This document shows, one piece after another, positions 15,678 through 20,875 of a stretch of DNA of 20,875 nt. The stretch spans positions 1 to 20,875 of the IMG/VR virus record IMGVR_UViG_3300049617_000453; one strand, 5' to 3'. Below the pieces are notes generated by a model that worked only from the letters and a program-made list of their open reading frames with translations, had not been told where the DNA came from and did no database searches. A program made the translations under genes and the position numbers. Position 1 is the first letter of the stretch. Each line of letters starts with the position of its first letter. This DNA is from a virus.

Positions 15678-15880
15678 TTACCCTGGTCCTGGTTTGGTGT
15701 TTGCGCAGCAACCCGAAGGTTTGCACCGAACACCGGATTGCGGCACCGGAAAATTCCACCATGATGGGATGTATCGTCAACGCGCAAGCAAGTGACCTCG
15801 CATGGTCGGAAGACCACCCGCAATACCGCTTGGCGCGCACTCGGTGCGAGTGGAACGTCCCGCGCCAGGTGCCGGCCTGA
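15674..15880 (+). CDS. Small four-cysteine peptide in the lysis cassette
   Basis: 68 residues; ATG 15674 overlaps the endolysin stop (ATGA). The frame is open further upstream, but only inside the endolysin gene. It has a short hydrophobic start (MITLVLVWC) and four cysteines, C9, C17, C33 and C58. The spacing is WCLRSNPKVC ... MGCIVNAQ ... DHPQYRLARTRC. Similar small proteins with C-x7-C, CMxxAQ and HPxWxxxRxRC patterns occur in alphaproteobacterial mobile elements, from memory. The pattern suggests two disulfides in the periplasm or at the membrane. Function is unknown; a lysis accessory (spanin-like or periplasmic) is only a guess from location. Confidence 0.6.
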   Translation: MITLVLVWCLRSNPKVCTEHRIAAPENSTMMGCIVNAQASDLAWSEDHPQYRLARTRCEWNVPRQVPA

Positions 15881-15910
15881 CGCTGGCGAATCACACAACC
15901 AACCACAAAC

Positions 15911-15916
15911 AAGGAG
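15911..15916 (+). promoter_or_regulatory. Strong Shine-Dalgarno AAGGAG
   Basis: AAGGAG lies six bases before the ATG at 15923. It is the strongest ribosome-binding site in the plus-strand operon, and the gene it serves is the only lysis-region gene after 14765 that is not coupled by overlap. It fixes the start codon. Confidence 0.75.
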
Positions 15917-15922
15917 ACTGAA

Positions 15923-16651
15923 ATGGACACTTCCGGGTTGGCGCCGATCATGGCGCAGCTGACTATTTTGTTCGGCGCACATGCGACCAGTTACATCGGC
16001 GCGGCGGCGATTCTGATATTGCTGATCGCGCATGGAGCGATGCCCTACCTGCCGGTGCCTGCGGACGGAGCGAAAGGATTTTACACCGATGCATATAATA
16101 TCCTGCGTCTCCTCTCGGGGAATTATCGCAACGCCGCGCCCGCCACGCCGCCGGCGCCGCCTCCGCCATCCGGCGTGATTGCCAGCAAGGCGCCGATCGC
16201 CGGCGTTTTGTTGTGCGCGGGGCTTCTGGGGGCGTTGAGCAGCTGCGCTGCGGTGCCGTGGCTCGCGGACGCGCAACTGATCGTCAACGGGCTGGTGGCG
16301 CTGGAGCCCGTGTTGGCGACCGCGTTGGGCAATAATGCCGCAAAGGTGCAGGCCGATATTGCTGAGGCCCAGATTGCACTTTCCGACGTGACTGCGGTAT
16401 CGGGGTCCGCGACCGCTGTGGCAGCGATCGACCTGGCGGTCAGGGACCTGGCTCCTTACGCGACGGCGCTCCCGGCACCCTACAGCGGCTACGCGAGCGC
16501 GGCCGCGGCGCTGCTGCCGGTGGTGGTCGCCGAAGAGTCCGGAACTCCCTCCACGCCGCCGCCGGTGGCAGCGGCGAACGCGATTGTTGTGCACCGGTCA
16601 CTGACTGAGGATCAGGCGCGCGGGGTTCTGGCGCAGTTGCCTAGCCGATGA
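15923..16651 (+). CDS. Membrane protein joining an N-terminal TM to an internal lipoprotein-type signal; lysis-associated
   Basis: 242 residues from ATG 15923 with AAGGAG upstream. Residues about 22-40 form a TM segment (TSYIGAAAILILLIAHGAM). A Pro-rich linker follows at 71-84 (PATPPAPPPP). Residues 85-108 then read as a lipoprotein signal: VIASK, hydrophobic APIAGVLLCAGLLGAL, lipobox LSS|C with Cys108. The remainder (109-242) is an Ala/Val-rich helical domain ending HRSLTEDQARGVLAQLPSR and resembles prophage lipoproteins that have only the second half. It may be a fusion of a holin-like and a lipoprotein gene. Alternatively, a GTG at codon 85 (16175) may start a separate lipoprotein, although no good Shine-Dalgarno is seen there. 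A spanin-like role is possible but unproven. Confidence 0.65.
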   Translation: MDTSGLAPIMAQLTILFGAHATSYIGAAAILILLIAHGAMPYLPVPADGAKGFYTDAYNILRLLSGNYRNAAPATPPAPPPPSGVIASKAPIAGVLLCAGLLGALSSCAAVPWLADAQLIVNGLVALEPVLATALGNNAAKVQADIAEAQIALSDVTAVSGSATAVAAIDLAVRDLAPYATALPAPYSGYASAAAALLPVVVAEESGTPSTPPPVAAANAIVVHRSLTEDQARGVLAQLPSR

Positions 16652-16702
16652 GGCGATGCGTCGCCGGCCACCGCCATTGCGCGATGGCCGTCGACGCGGT
16701 CA
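16652..16702. terminator. Convergent intergenic gap with two small hairpins, possible bidirectional terminator
   Basis: The 51-bp gap between opposing genes holds GGCGA-TGCG-TCGCC (16652-16665, beginning directly after the stop) and GCCAT-TGCGCG-ATGGC (16673-16688). Both are short 5-bp stems without T-tracts. Position is right for termination of both operons; the structural evidence is weak. Confidence 0.35.
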
Positions 16703-17842
16703 TCACGGCGCGGTCGGGTAGGTCCAGATTGTCCCGCAGCCGCCGGGAATAAACGGTTTCGCTGGGCAGTCCGTGGTGTCCGTTCCGCCGAATGCGCTGA
16801 CGTCGTAGACAACCCCGCGCGCGATGACCGGTGTTCCGGTGTTGCCGGCGGGGCCGGGTGGACCATCGAACGTCGCGAGCGTGGTCAGGCTGGCATCGGA
16901 CCCGGACAGCTCGGCGAAATAGCTTTCGCTGAGCCCGGCGATGCCGGACTTTAGTAGCCCGAAATAGAGGTTTCCGGCTGGGTCCACGGTGGGGGCGGAT
17001 GGAACCTCGCAGACCGTAATGAATGCCTTCAGCACCCGGTAGACGCCGGTAGCGGGGCTGAACTGCCAGATGCCGCCGCATTGCTGATTGAGGCCGAACC
17101 GTGCGACCCCGTAAAGGTCGCCGTCGGCCGATTCGGCGGTGATCGCCTGGTCGGTGCCGTTGTCCGTGCCGGTGACACTTGCCACGTCCGGGTTGAATTC
17201 CCCGGTGATGGTGTTGAATGACCAGAAATCGTAGCCTGACGCGACCCGCGCGGTGCCCCAGAACACGCCGGACCCATCCAATACGCCTGGATTGTTGTAA
17301 TTCCCGTCGAAATTGGCGGGAAAACTCAATACCTGCGAATACTGTAATGTGGTGGCGTCGAGTTCGTAGATGCCGCCCGAGCCGTTGGCGCCGCCCTGGC
17401 GCGCGAACCCGAACAGGTTCTGGCCCGGCCCAGCGTAAATCCCGACGGGCTCGCTGAGACCTTGCGCTTTGCCGAACGTGTGTAGTCTAGATATTTTCCC
17501 GGTAGCGAGCGAGGCCATCAACACCTCGCCTGCTTTGTGCGCGCCGCTGTCGGACGTTGCCCAGAAAAGGTGCCCTGGCCTGTAAGCGACCGGAGAACCG
17601 TAGGGGCTTTCGCCCTCCGGAAGCGCGAACAGGTCGCTGTAAACGCCGGTCGGGCCGATTTGAAACGCGGTGTTGGACCCGAGCCCGTAAATGATTTGCC
17701 CGGTCGCGTTGGGCACTAAGGTGCTCACGAAACTGCCGCCGCCTTCTGTGGCGCCGTCCAACGAATGCACAACGGTGATTTGGGCGAAAGCTGGTCGTGC
17801 GAGGGCCAAGGCGGAGGCGGTAAACAACGCGGCTTTGAGCAT
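16703..17842 (-). CDS. Secreted repeat (GloVer / beta-propeller-like) protein, possible moron
   Basis: 379 residues on the minus strand. ATG at 17842 is chosen over longer frames because AGGGAG (plus 17851-17856) lies eight bases upstream and it starts a clean signal peptide: MLKAALFTASALALARPAFA cut before Q21. The mature protein repeats blades of the kind xVxHSLDG ... GNLYFG / GSGGIYELDATT ... VLSF, for example ANGSGGIYELDATTLQYSQVLSFP, GDLYGVARFG with GGIWQFSP, and PAGNLYFGLL. This is the style of GloVer-type tandem-repeat exported proteins, which probably fold as propellers. No catalytic motif is seen. It lies 29 bp after the HTH gene in the same orientation. Being secreted and antisense to the late genes, it is a candidate lysogenic-conversion gene. 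Confidence 0.72.
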   Translation of the reverse strand: MLKAALFTASALALARPAFAQITVVHSLDGATEGGGSFVSTLVPNATGQIIYGLGSNTAFQIGPTGVYSDLFALPEGESPYGSPVAYRPGHLFWATSDSGAHKAGEVLMASLATGKISRLHTFGKAQGLSEPVGIYAGPGQNLFGFARQGGANGSGGIYELDATTLQYSQVLSFPANFDGNYNNPGVLDGSGVFWGTARVASGYDFWSFNTITGEFNPDVASVTGTDNGTDQAITAESADGDLYGVARFGLNQQCGGIWQFSPATGVYRVLKAFITVCEVPSAPTVDPAGNLYFGLLKSGIAGLSESYFAELSGSDASLTTLATFDGPPGPAGNTGTPVIARGVVYDVSAFGGTDTTDCPAKPFIPGGCGTIWTYPTAP

Positions 17843-17871
17843 CGGGCAAACTCCCTGGTTGCAAAACGCGA

Positions 17872-18312
17872 TTAACGATAGCGCGGCCGTTGCGCCCGCG
17901 CCACGGGAAACGATCCCGCGTCCGTCTGATCGCACGCCGCGGCGCTGGCTGCGGTGCTGCCGCGCGGCACAATCCTGCATGGCTCGGTGGCGCCGGCCAC
18001 GACTAGCCCCAGCACCGCCGCGTGCGCGCCGACGCACGGAAAACCTAGCGACTGTGCCTCATGGTCGTCGGCTGAAATGCCCAACTCCACCAGGTCCGGG
18101 GACTGCGGCAGCACAGCGATCTGCGCCAGCGCCTCGGCCGCCGCGCGCTCGATTTGGCAATATAGCTCGCGCAACTGGGTGATGACGCCGGCGGGCGTGG
18201 GGTTTCGGCCGGCCGCCCAGGATTTCACTGTGTCGATCCGGACGCCCAGGGCCGCGGCGGCCTCCCTTTGCGAGAGGCCGCAGCGGTCGATGAGCAAAGC
18301 GATTGGCGTCAT
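17872..18312 (-). CDS. HTH DNA-binding protein, probable autoregulator of its operon
   Basis: 146 residues. ATG at 18312 overlaps the stop of the upstream gene (ATGA), so the two are translationally coupled; longer frames with in-frame starts upstream are not supported. Residues about 5-36 form an XRE/Cro-type helix-turn-helix: LLIDRCGLSQREAAAALGVRIDTVKSWAAGR. Arg/Gln at the recognition helix and the W-G-R turn are typical. A helix (VITQLRELYCQIERAAAEALAQI) follows. The C-terminal 80 residues include EAQSLGFPCVGAHAAVLGLVVAG and RIVPRGSTAASAA, which look like a second conserved domain. Being second in an operon whose promoter contains a perfect 8-bp palindrome, it likely represses its own transcription. 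The C-terminal function is unknown. Confidence 0.8.
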   Translation of the reverse strand: MTPIALLIDRCGLSQREAAAALGVRIDTVKSWAAGRNPTPAGVITQLRELYCQIERAAAEALAQIAVLPQSPDLVELGISADDHEAQSLGFPCVGAHAAVLGLVVAGATEPCRIVPRGSTAASAAACDQTDAGSFPVARAQRPRYR

Positions 18313-18719
18313 GCCACTTCGTCGCATTCCTCGGTCTCGCGCTCCATCGGCTCCTCGAGCGGCACTCCGCATCGGAGAATCATTCCATCCGCGATCAGAT
18401 ACGCGCCATCAGAACCGACCGTCATGCCGCCAATCTCGGCGATATCCGTGCCCACCAATATCCAGCCGTTCGCCAGCTTGGCGGGCGCGCAGAAACCGGT
18501 TTCGTGGTGCTGGGCGAGATCGCCCGTGAAGCGGCGCCCGTGCTCGGCGATCACCTTGTGGGCTGCCTGCCAGAGGTTGCGCTTCCCTTGGGTGGAATTT
18601 TTCCCGTAGGGCGCGAAACCACATTCGGGCGAGATGCCAACCGAAACACCGTTGGACCGGTTGATGTAGAGCATCAGCGCGCCGTCGCGACGCGTGTAGG
18701 GCTTAAAAGTGATATCCAT
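18309..18719 (-). CDS. Uncharacterised 136-residue protein, first gene of the HTH operon (candidate phage accessory effector)
   Basis: 136 residues from ATG 18719, with AGGGAG at plus 18727-18732 seven bases upstream. Longer in-frame extension would cross the promoter and is rejected. Sequence features: a basic/aromatic N-terminus (ITFKPYTRRDGALMLYINRS), three cysteines (C33, C77, C117), a helix NLWQAAHKVIAEHGRRF, beta-rich middle GWILVGTDIAEIGGMTVGSDGAYLIADG, and a strongly acidic tail EEPMERETEECDEVA. No TM or signal. I do not recognise the family. Its setting is a strong promoter, an overlapping palindromic operator and a coupled HTH gene downstream. That is the layout of small phage effectors kept under self-limiting control, such as anti-CRISPRs with Aca regulators. 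Function is not established. Confidence 0.72.
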   Translation of the reverse strand: MDITFKPYTRRDGALMLYINRSNGVSVGISPECGFAPYGKNSTQGKRNLWQAAHKVIAEHGRRFTGDLAQHHETGFCAPAKLANGWILVGTDIAEIGGMTVGSDGAYLIADGMILRCGVPLEEPMERETEECDEVA

Positions 18720-18726
18720 GGTATAT

Positions 18727-18732
18727 CTCCCT
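18727..18732 (-). promoter_or_regulatory. Shine-Dalgarno AGGGAG for the 136-residue protein gene
   Basis: AGGGAG read on the minus strand, seven bases before ATG 18719. It decides this start over the longer in-frame ORF that would run through the promoter. Confidence 0.75.
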
Positions 18733-18735
18733 GTC

Positions 18736-18754
18736 AGGCTGGCCAATCCAGCCT
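18736..18754 (-). promoter_or_regulatory. 5'-UTR inverted repeat of the HTH operon
   Basis: AGGCTGG-CCAAT-CCAGCCT: perfect 7-bp arms with a 5-base loop, lying between the predicted transcription start and the Shine-Dalgarno. It could be an mRNA hairpin tuning translation or a second protein-binding site. The 5-base spacing is the same as in the upstream palindrome, though the arm sequences differ. Confidence 0.5.
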
Positions 18755-18760
18755 CTCGCG

Positions 18761-18787
18761 ACATAATACACAACCAGTGTATTACGT
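18761..18787 (-). promoter_or_regulatory. Palindromic operator overlapping the HTH-operon promoter
   Basis: Plus-strand arms TAATACAC (18764-18771) and GTGTATTA (18777-18784) are exact reverse complements around AACCA. They extend to ACATAATACAC/GTGTATTACGT with one mismatch. The palindrome covers the -10 box and the whole spacer, reaching the -35. A dimeric HTH protein bound here would block RNA polymerase; the coupled HTH gene is the natural candidate. Confidence 0.75.
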
Positions 18788-18790
18788 CAA
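18763..18790 (-). promoter_or_regulatory. Sigma70-type promoter of the 136-residue protein / HTH / secreted protein operon
   Basis: On the minus strand, TTGACG (plus 18785-18790) is followed after 16 bases by TATTAT (plus 18763-18768), 43 bases before ATG 18719. Both boxes are near consensus, in strong contrast to the GC-rich surroundings. Start of transcription is expected near 18756. Confidence 0.75.
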
Positions 18791-18810
18791 GCGGTAGTTA
18801 CGGCGGGCGT

Positions 18811-19176
18811 CTACAGCATCAGCCGCAGTCCGAGCAGCAGGATGCGAATCTCCGGCCAGGTCATCTGCCGATGCCGCCGGCGCCAAGCGTCGATGCGAGA
18901 CGGCGTGACCGATCGCGCCACCGCGACGAGCGCCTTACGATCGTCGACCCCGAGCATGTCGAGTGCCGCGGGCGCCGCGCCAGTGAGGAGATCGGCCTCA
19001 ACGCGATCGGCGCCGGCGCGCATCGCGGCGATTATCTCGTCGTTTTCGAGCTCAAGGTATTGGCGGATCGCGATCAGTACGTCGGCCGGCGTCATCGCAG
19101 CACCGAGATCGGCGCCGTCAATGACCATGCGCGGTCCGAGCACTGGCCGGTGCTTGGGGTATCGGGCGACGTTCAC
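18811..19176 (-). CDS. Uncharacterised 121-residue protein coupled to the VWA gene
   Basis: 121 residues using GTG at 19176, which overlaps the stop of the VWA gene as GTGA. The longer frame to 19437 lies inside the VWA gene and looks like shadow sequence, being Arg-rich with no structure. The protein is probably mostly helical: MTPADVLIAIRQYLELENDEIIAAMRAGADRVEADLLTG, then DMLGVDDRKALVAVARSVTPSRIDAWRRRHRQMTWPEIRILLLGLRLML. The last helix is amphipathic-hydrophobic. No family recognised. Tight coupling to VWA suggests the two products act together or are needed in equal amounts. The TAG stop is 20 bp before the -35 of the next operon, and no terminator is visible between them. Confidence 0.65.
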   Translation of the reverse strand: MNVARYPKHRPVLGPRMVIDGADLGAAMTPADVLIAIRQYLELENDEIIAAMRAGADRVEADLLTGAAPAALDMLGVDDRKALVAVARSVTPSRIDAWRRRHRQMTWPEIRILLLGLRLML

Positions 19177-19766
19177 GATCCGCGCGCCCCCAGCAGCATC
19201 TGCATGGTATGCGCGATCGGCGTGCTCGCCTGAGTCGCCCAGCTGTGCACGTGGCAGCGACCACACCCGGCGCGGGCCAGTCGACGCATGAAATTGATCG
19301 CCTCCAGATTGGTCTCGTCGCCGCAATACAAAACGTTGATCGTGCCGGATAGTCTGGCTGCCGCGGCGAGCGCTTGCTCGGGGCTGTCGGGCTCGCCATC
19401 CGATATCACCAGCGTCGCGACCGGCCTTTCGGGCCATGCTCGCTCGATGGCCAGCGCCATATCAGTGCAGCCGTGGGGCTCGGGCAGCACGCCGTTGACC
19501 CATGCCGCATCGACGGAAAACGCCATCACGCGATGCTCCGGCCTCTGCACGTGGCGCAGCGCGTCGCGCAGATGGTCGATGCGCCGACGATTACCGCCGG
19601 CCGGGAGACCCATCGACGCGGAAACATCGCAGAGGATCAGCCGCGCGGTGCCGGCGGCGGCAAATCGGGCCTGATGGCGCGCGGTCTCGCCAGTAACCGC
19701 TGGCGTCGATTTGGCGGCGGAGGCGATGATCGCCTGCAACGGGTTGGTGACGGATGTGCCGGGCAT
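19173..19766 (-). CDS. VWA-domain protein with intact MIDAS
   Basis: 197 residues from ATG 19766, three bases after the stop of the upstream gene. It has a Rossmann-like VWA fold: LILCDVSASMG gives the DxSxS motif (D47, S49, S51), GCTDM provides the MIDAS Thr (T101), and VISDGEPDSPE the Asp (D123). A metal-dependent protein interaction is therefore expected. No signal peptide, TM or additional domain is present. A Cys/His group near the C-terminus (C148, C168, C171, H172, H174) might bind metal or be incidental. Cytoplasmic small VWA proteins usually work with an AAA+ ATPase (MoxR-like) or a kinase/ter partner, none of which is in this window. Partners may lie beyond base 20875 or be the GTGA-coupled 121-residue protein. 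Confidence 0.85.
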   Translation of the reverse strand: MPGTSVTNPLQAIIASAAKSTPAVTGETARHQARFAAAGTARLILCDVSASMGLPAGGNRRRIDHLRDALRHVQRPEHRVMAFSVDAAWVNGVLPEPHGCTDMALAIERAWPERPVATLVISDGEPDSPEQALAAAARLSGTINVLYCGDETNLEAINFMRRLARAGCGRCHVHSWATQASTPIAHTMQMLLGARGS

Positions 19767-19769
19767 CGG

Positions 19770-20387
19770 TCAGGTCCAATCGCAGCGAGAGCCGCAAAGA
19801 TGATATGTGCCGGACGGGTTGCTTGCGGTGAGCTCGCCAAAAAAGGCAGCGAGGTCGGCCTTGCGCTTGACCAGCGCGGGCTTGGTGCGGATGGTGCCGT
19901 CCGCCAAGGAAAAGTCGGCCAAATGATCCTTGGTGTAGCGATTGTCGCCGCGATTGATCATCGCGCGGCGGCCGTAACGGGTGTCCGCGATCACGATGCT
20001 CAAATCGGCAGCGGGGTGATCGACCAGCGCCGAGGCTTTTATCAGCCAGGCGCGTGTCCTGGCGTCAATCTGCTGCTGGCGGGCGCGGGCTGCGTCGGCC
20101 GCGGCGGTTTGCCGCTGGCGGGCGATTGCCGCCTCCCGCTCCGCGTGCTGGGCACGCACAGCCGCCGCCGCCTCCTCAGCGATCCGCTGGCGTTCGCGCG
20201 CGCGGATTGCGGCCATTTCCGCCTCCGTAGCCGCAGCCGCGACTCGCGCGCGCTCGGCTTCGTCGAGCATGGCCTCTCGCATGGCAGATTGGCAGGCCGG
20301 CATCCGGCCTGCGGCCTCGCGCATCGCCGCCCGCATAAGAGTGATGATCTGGTCGTCCGTCAAAACGGAGAGATCGAGAGTGTCCAT
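19770..20387 (-). CDS. Alanine-rich coiled-coil protein with C-terminal domain, function unknown
   Basis: 205 residues. ATG at 20387 shares one base with the upstream stop (TGATG), and the stop lies three bases before the VWA start. Residues 1-30 form a short domain (LSVLTDDQIITLMRAAMREAAGR). About 32-110 is an uninterrupted Ala/Arg/Glu/Gln-rich coiled coil (EAERARVAAAATEAEMAAIRARERQRIAEE and onward). The C-terminal 90 residues form a compact domain: WLIKASALVDHPAADLSIVIADTRYGRRAMINRGDNRYTKDHLADFSLADGTIRTKPALVKRKADLAAFFGEL, ending with a CGSRC pair. No enzyme motif recognised. A structural or scaffold role beside the VWA protein is possible. Confidence 0.7.
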   Translation of the reverse strand: MDTLDLSVLTDDQIITLMRAAMREAAGRMPACQSAMREAMLDEAERARVAAAATEAEMAAIRARERQRIAEEAAAAVRAQHAEREAAIARQRQTAAADAARARQQQIDARTRAWLIKASALVDHPAADLSIVIADTRYGRRAMINRGDNRYTKDHLADFSLADGTIRTKPALVKRKADLAAFFGELTASNPSGTYHLCGSRCDWT

Positions 20388-20875
20388 CAGACGTCGGACC
20401 GGGCTTGGTGAGCCGCAGCCAGGCCGGGGAGCAGGCCGCGAGACAACAGATGCTTGAGCAGGCGGCCGGAATCGCGGAGGGCATGGGCACCGTCGTCAAT
20501 CCAGTAACGCGCGTCGGTCCGCGCGACGGTCTCGGTGACGACTAGCTTCAGCGCGTCGTCGAGCTCGGCGAGCAACGCCTCGTTCTCCTGCGCGACGCGG
20601 CCGCGCAGGACCTTGATGGTATAATCGATGCTCTCAACAGCTTCGGCGCGCAGGCGATTGGCCCATGCGATCTGCTTGGGCGTACCAGTGAGCGGCTGCA
20701 GACCCGACTCATCGCTTGCACGCGCGGCGGCGTCAGCGCGCGCCGCTTTTTCGCAGGCCCAGCAATGTTGGTGATTGCCCATCCACTCAGCGCGCCGCTC
20801 GGCCGCGGCGCGGTTGTGCCCATCAACCGAGCCGGTGCCGTGCCCGCATGCATAGATATAGGTCGCTTTAGCCAT
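20387..20875 (-). CDS. Cys/His-cluster (zinc-ribbon-like) mobile-element protein
   Basis: 162 residues. The ATG occupies the last three bases of the window, so a longer start outside cannot be excluded. The N-terminus has a probable metal site: C10-G-H12 in YIYACGHG, and C38-W-A-C41 in NHQHCWACEKA, with an Arg/Trp segment between (AERRAEWMG). Next comes LTGTPKQIAWANRLR, a motif I recall from short proteins of plasmids and prophages (LTGSEKQIAWAE-type). The remaining 80 residues are helical. The pattern suggests a small metal-binding protein with a nucleic-acid or protein contact role. It begins the tightly packed four-gene run reading leftward. Function unknown. Confidence 0.7.
   Translation of the reverse strand: MAKATYIYACGHGTGSVDGHNRAAAERRAEWMGNHQHCWACEKAARADAAARASDESGLQPLTGTPKQIAWANRLRAEAVESIDYTIKVLRGRVAQENEALLAELDDALKLVVTETVARTDARYWIDDGAHALRDSGRLLKHLLSRGLLPGLAAAHQARSDV

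Noticed and set aside
17954-18529. 191-codon plus-strand frame opposite the HTH operon
   Set aside because: Composition is unlike a protein (Arg/Pro/Ala/Ser) and it overlaps two supported minus-strand genes; no ribosome-binding site seen.
19374-20411. 345-codon plus-strand frame opposite the VWA/coiled-coil genes
   Set aside because: Arg/Gly/His-rich composition with no domain pattern. It lies antisense to genes with clear motifs and tight junctions; typical shadow in high-GC DNA.
1-20875. CRISPR arrays, tRNA or rRNA genes, insertion sequences, integrase or att sites
   Set aside because: Looked for by eye on both strands; no regularly spaced direct repeats, cloverleaf-like sequences, transposase/integrase motifs or flanking inverted repeats were recognised.
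18811-20875. Calling the VWA cluster a known defence or tellurite-resistance (Ter) system
   Set aside because: Only the VWA fold is shared; no TerD-like, ATPase, nuclease or kinase motif is present in the window.

Overview
The window is a high-GC (roughly 60-65% by eye) stretch of a tailed-phage or prophage genome. Codon use and the small prophage-type proteins suggest an alphaproteobacterial host, perhaps Acetobacteraceae/Rhodospirillales. That host guess rests on sequence style only. Gene order and protein motifs show a contractile, Mu-type tail. Nothing in the window (no integrase, transposase, packaging gene or att site) tells whether this is an integrated prophage or a free phage.

Region 1 (1-7396, plus strand) is the Mu-like tail/baseplate operon: the 3' part of the tape measure gene, an extra tail-component gene, then homologues of Mu N (DNA circularization domain), P (gp44 hub), gp45 (spike with an HTH-type tip), gp46, gp47 (baseplate J) and gp48. 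Four of the five junctions up to gp45, and the gp47/gp48 junction, are ATGA stop/start overlaps. The gp45/gp46 gap instead carries a perfect 9-bp hairpin.

Region 2 (7401-14737, plus) is the host-recognition module: a glycine-rich tail-fibre-like protein, a protein with a fibre-tail-adaptor-like N-terminus, and a 1735-residue repeat/beta-helix fibre. Unusually, the last begins with a good Sec signal peptide.

Region 3 (14765-16651, plus) looks like the lysis cassette: two small single-TM proteins (holin candidates), a lytic-transglycosylase-like endolysin, a 68-residue four-cysteine peptide, and a 242-residue protein that joins an N-terminal TM segment to an internal lipoprotein-type signal with lipobox LSSC.

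Region 4 (16703-20875, minus) converges on the late operon at a 51-bp gap with two small hairpins. From right to left, a four-gene run encodes a Cys/His-cluster protein, an Ala-rich coiled-coil protein, a VWA protein with an intact MIDAS, and a GTGA-coupled unknown. A separate three-gene operon follows, encoding an unknown 136-residue acidic-tailed protein, an HTH protein and a secreted repeat (GloVer/beta-propeller-like) protein. It has its own consensus-like promoter, TTGACG-16-TATTAT, overlapped by a near-perfect palindrome. This promoter/palindrome/small-unknown/HTH layout resembles self-regulated accessory operons such as acr-aca loci and is the most attractive candidate for an undescribed function. 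Long antisense frames across the window are GC-rich shadows and are not annotated.
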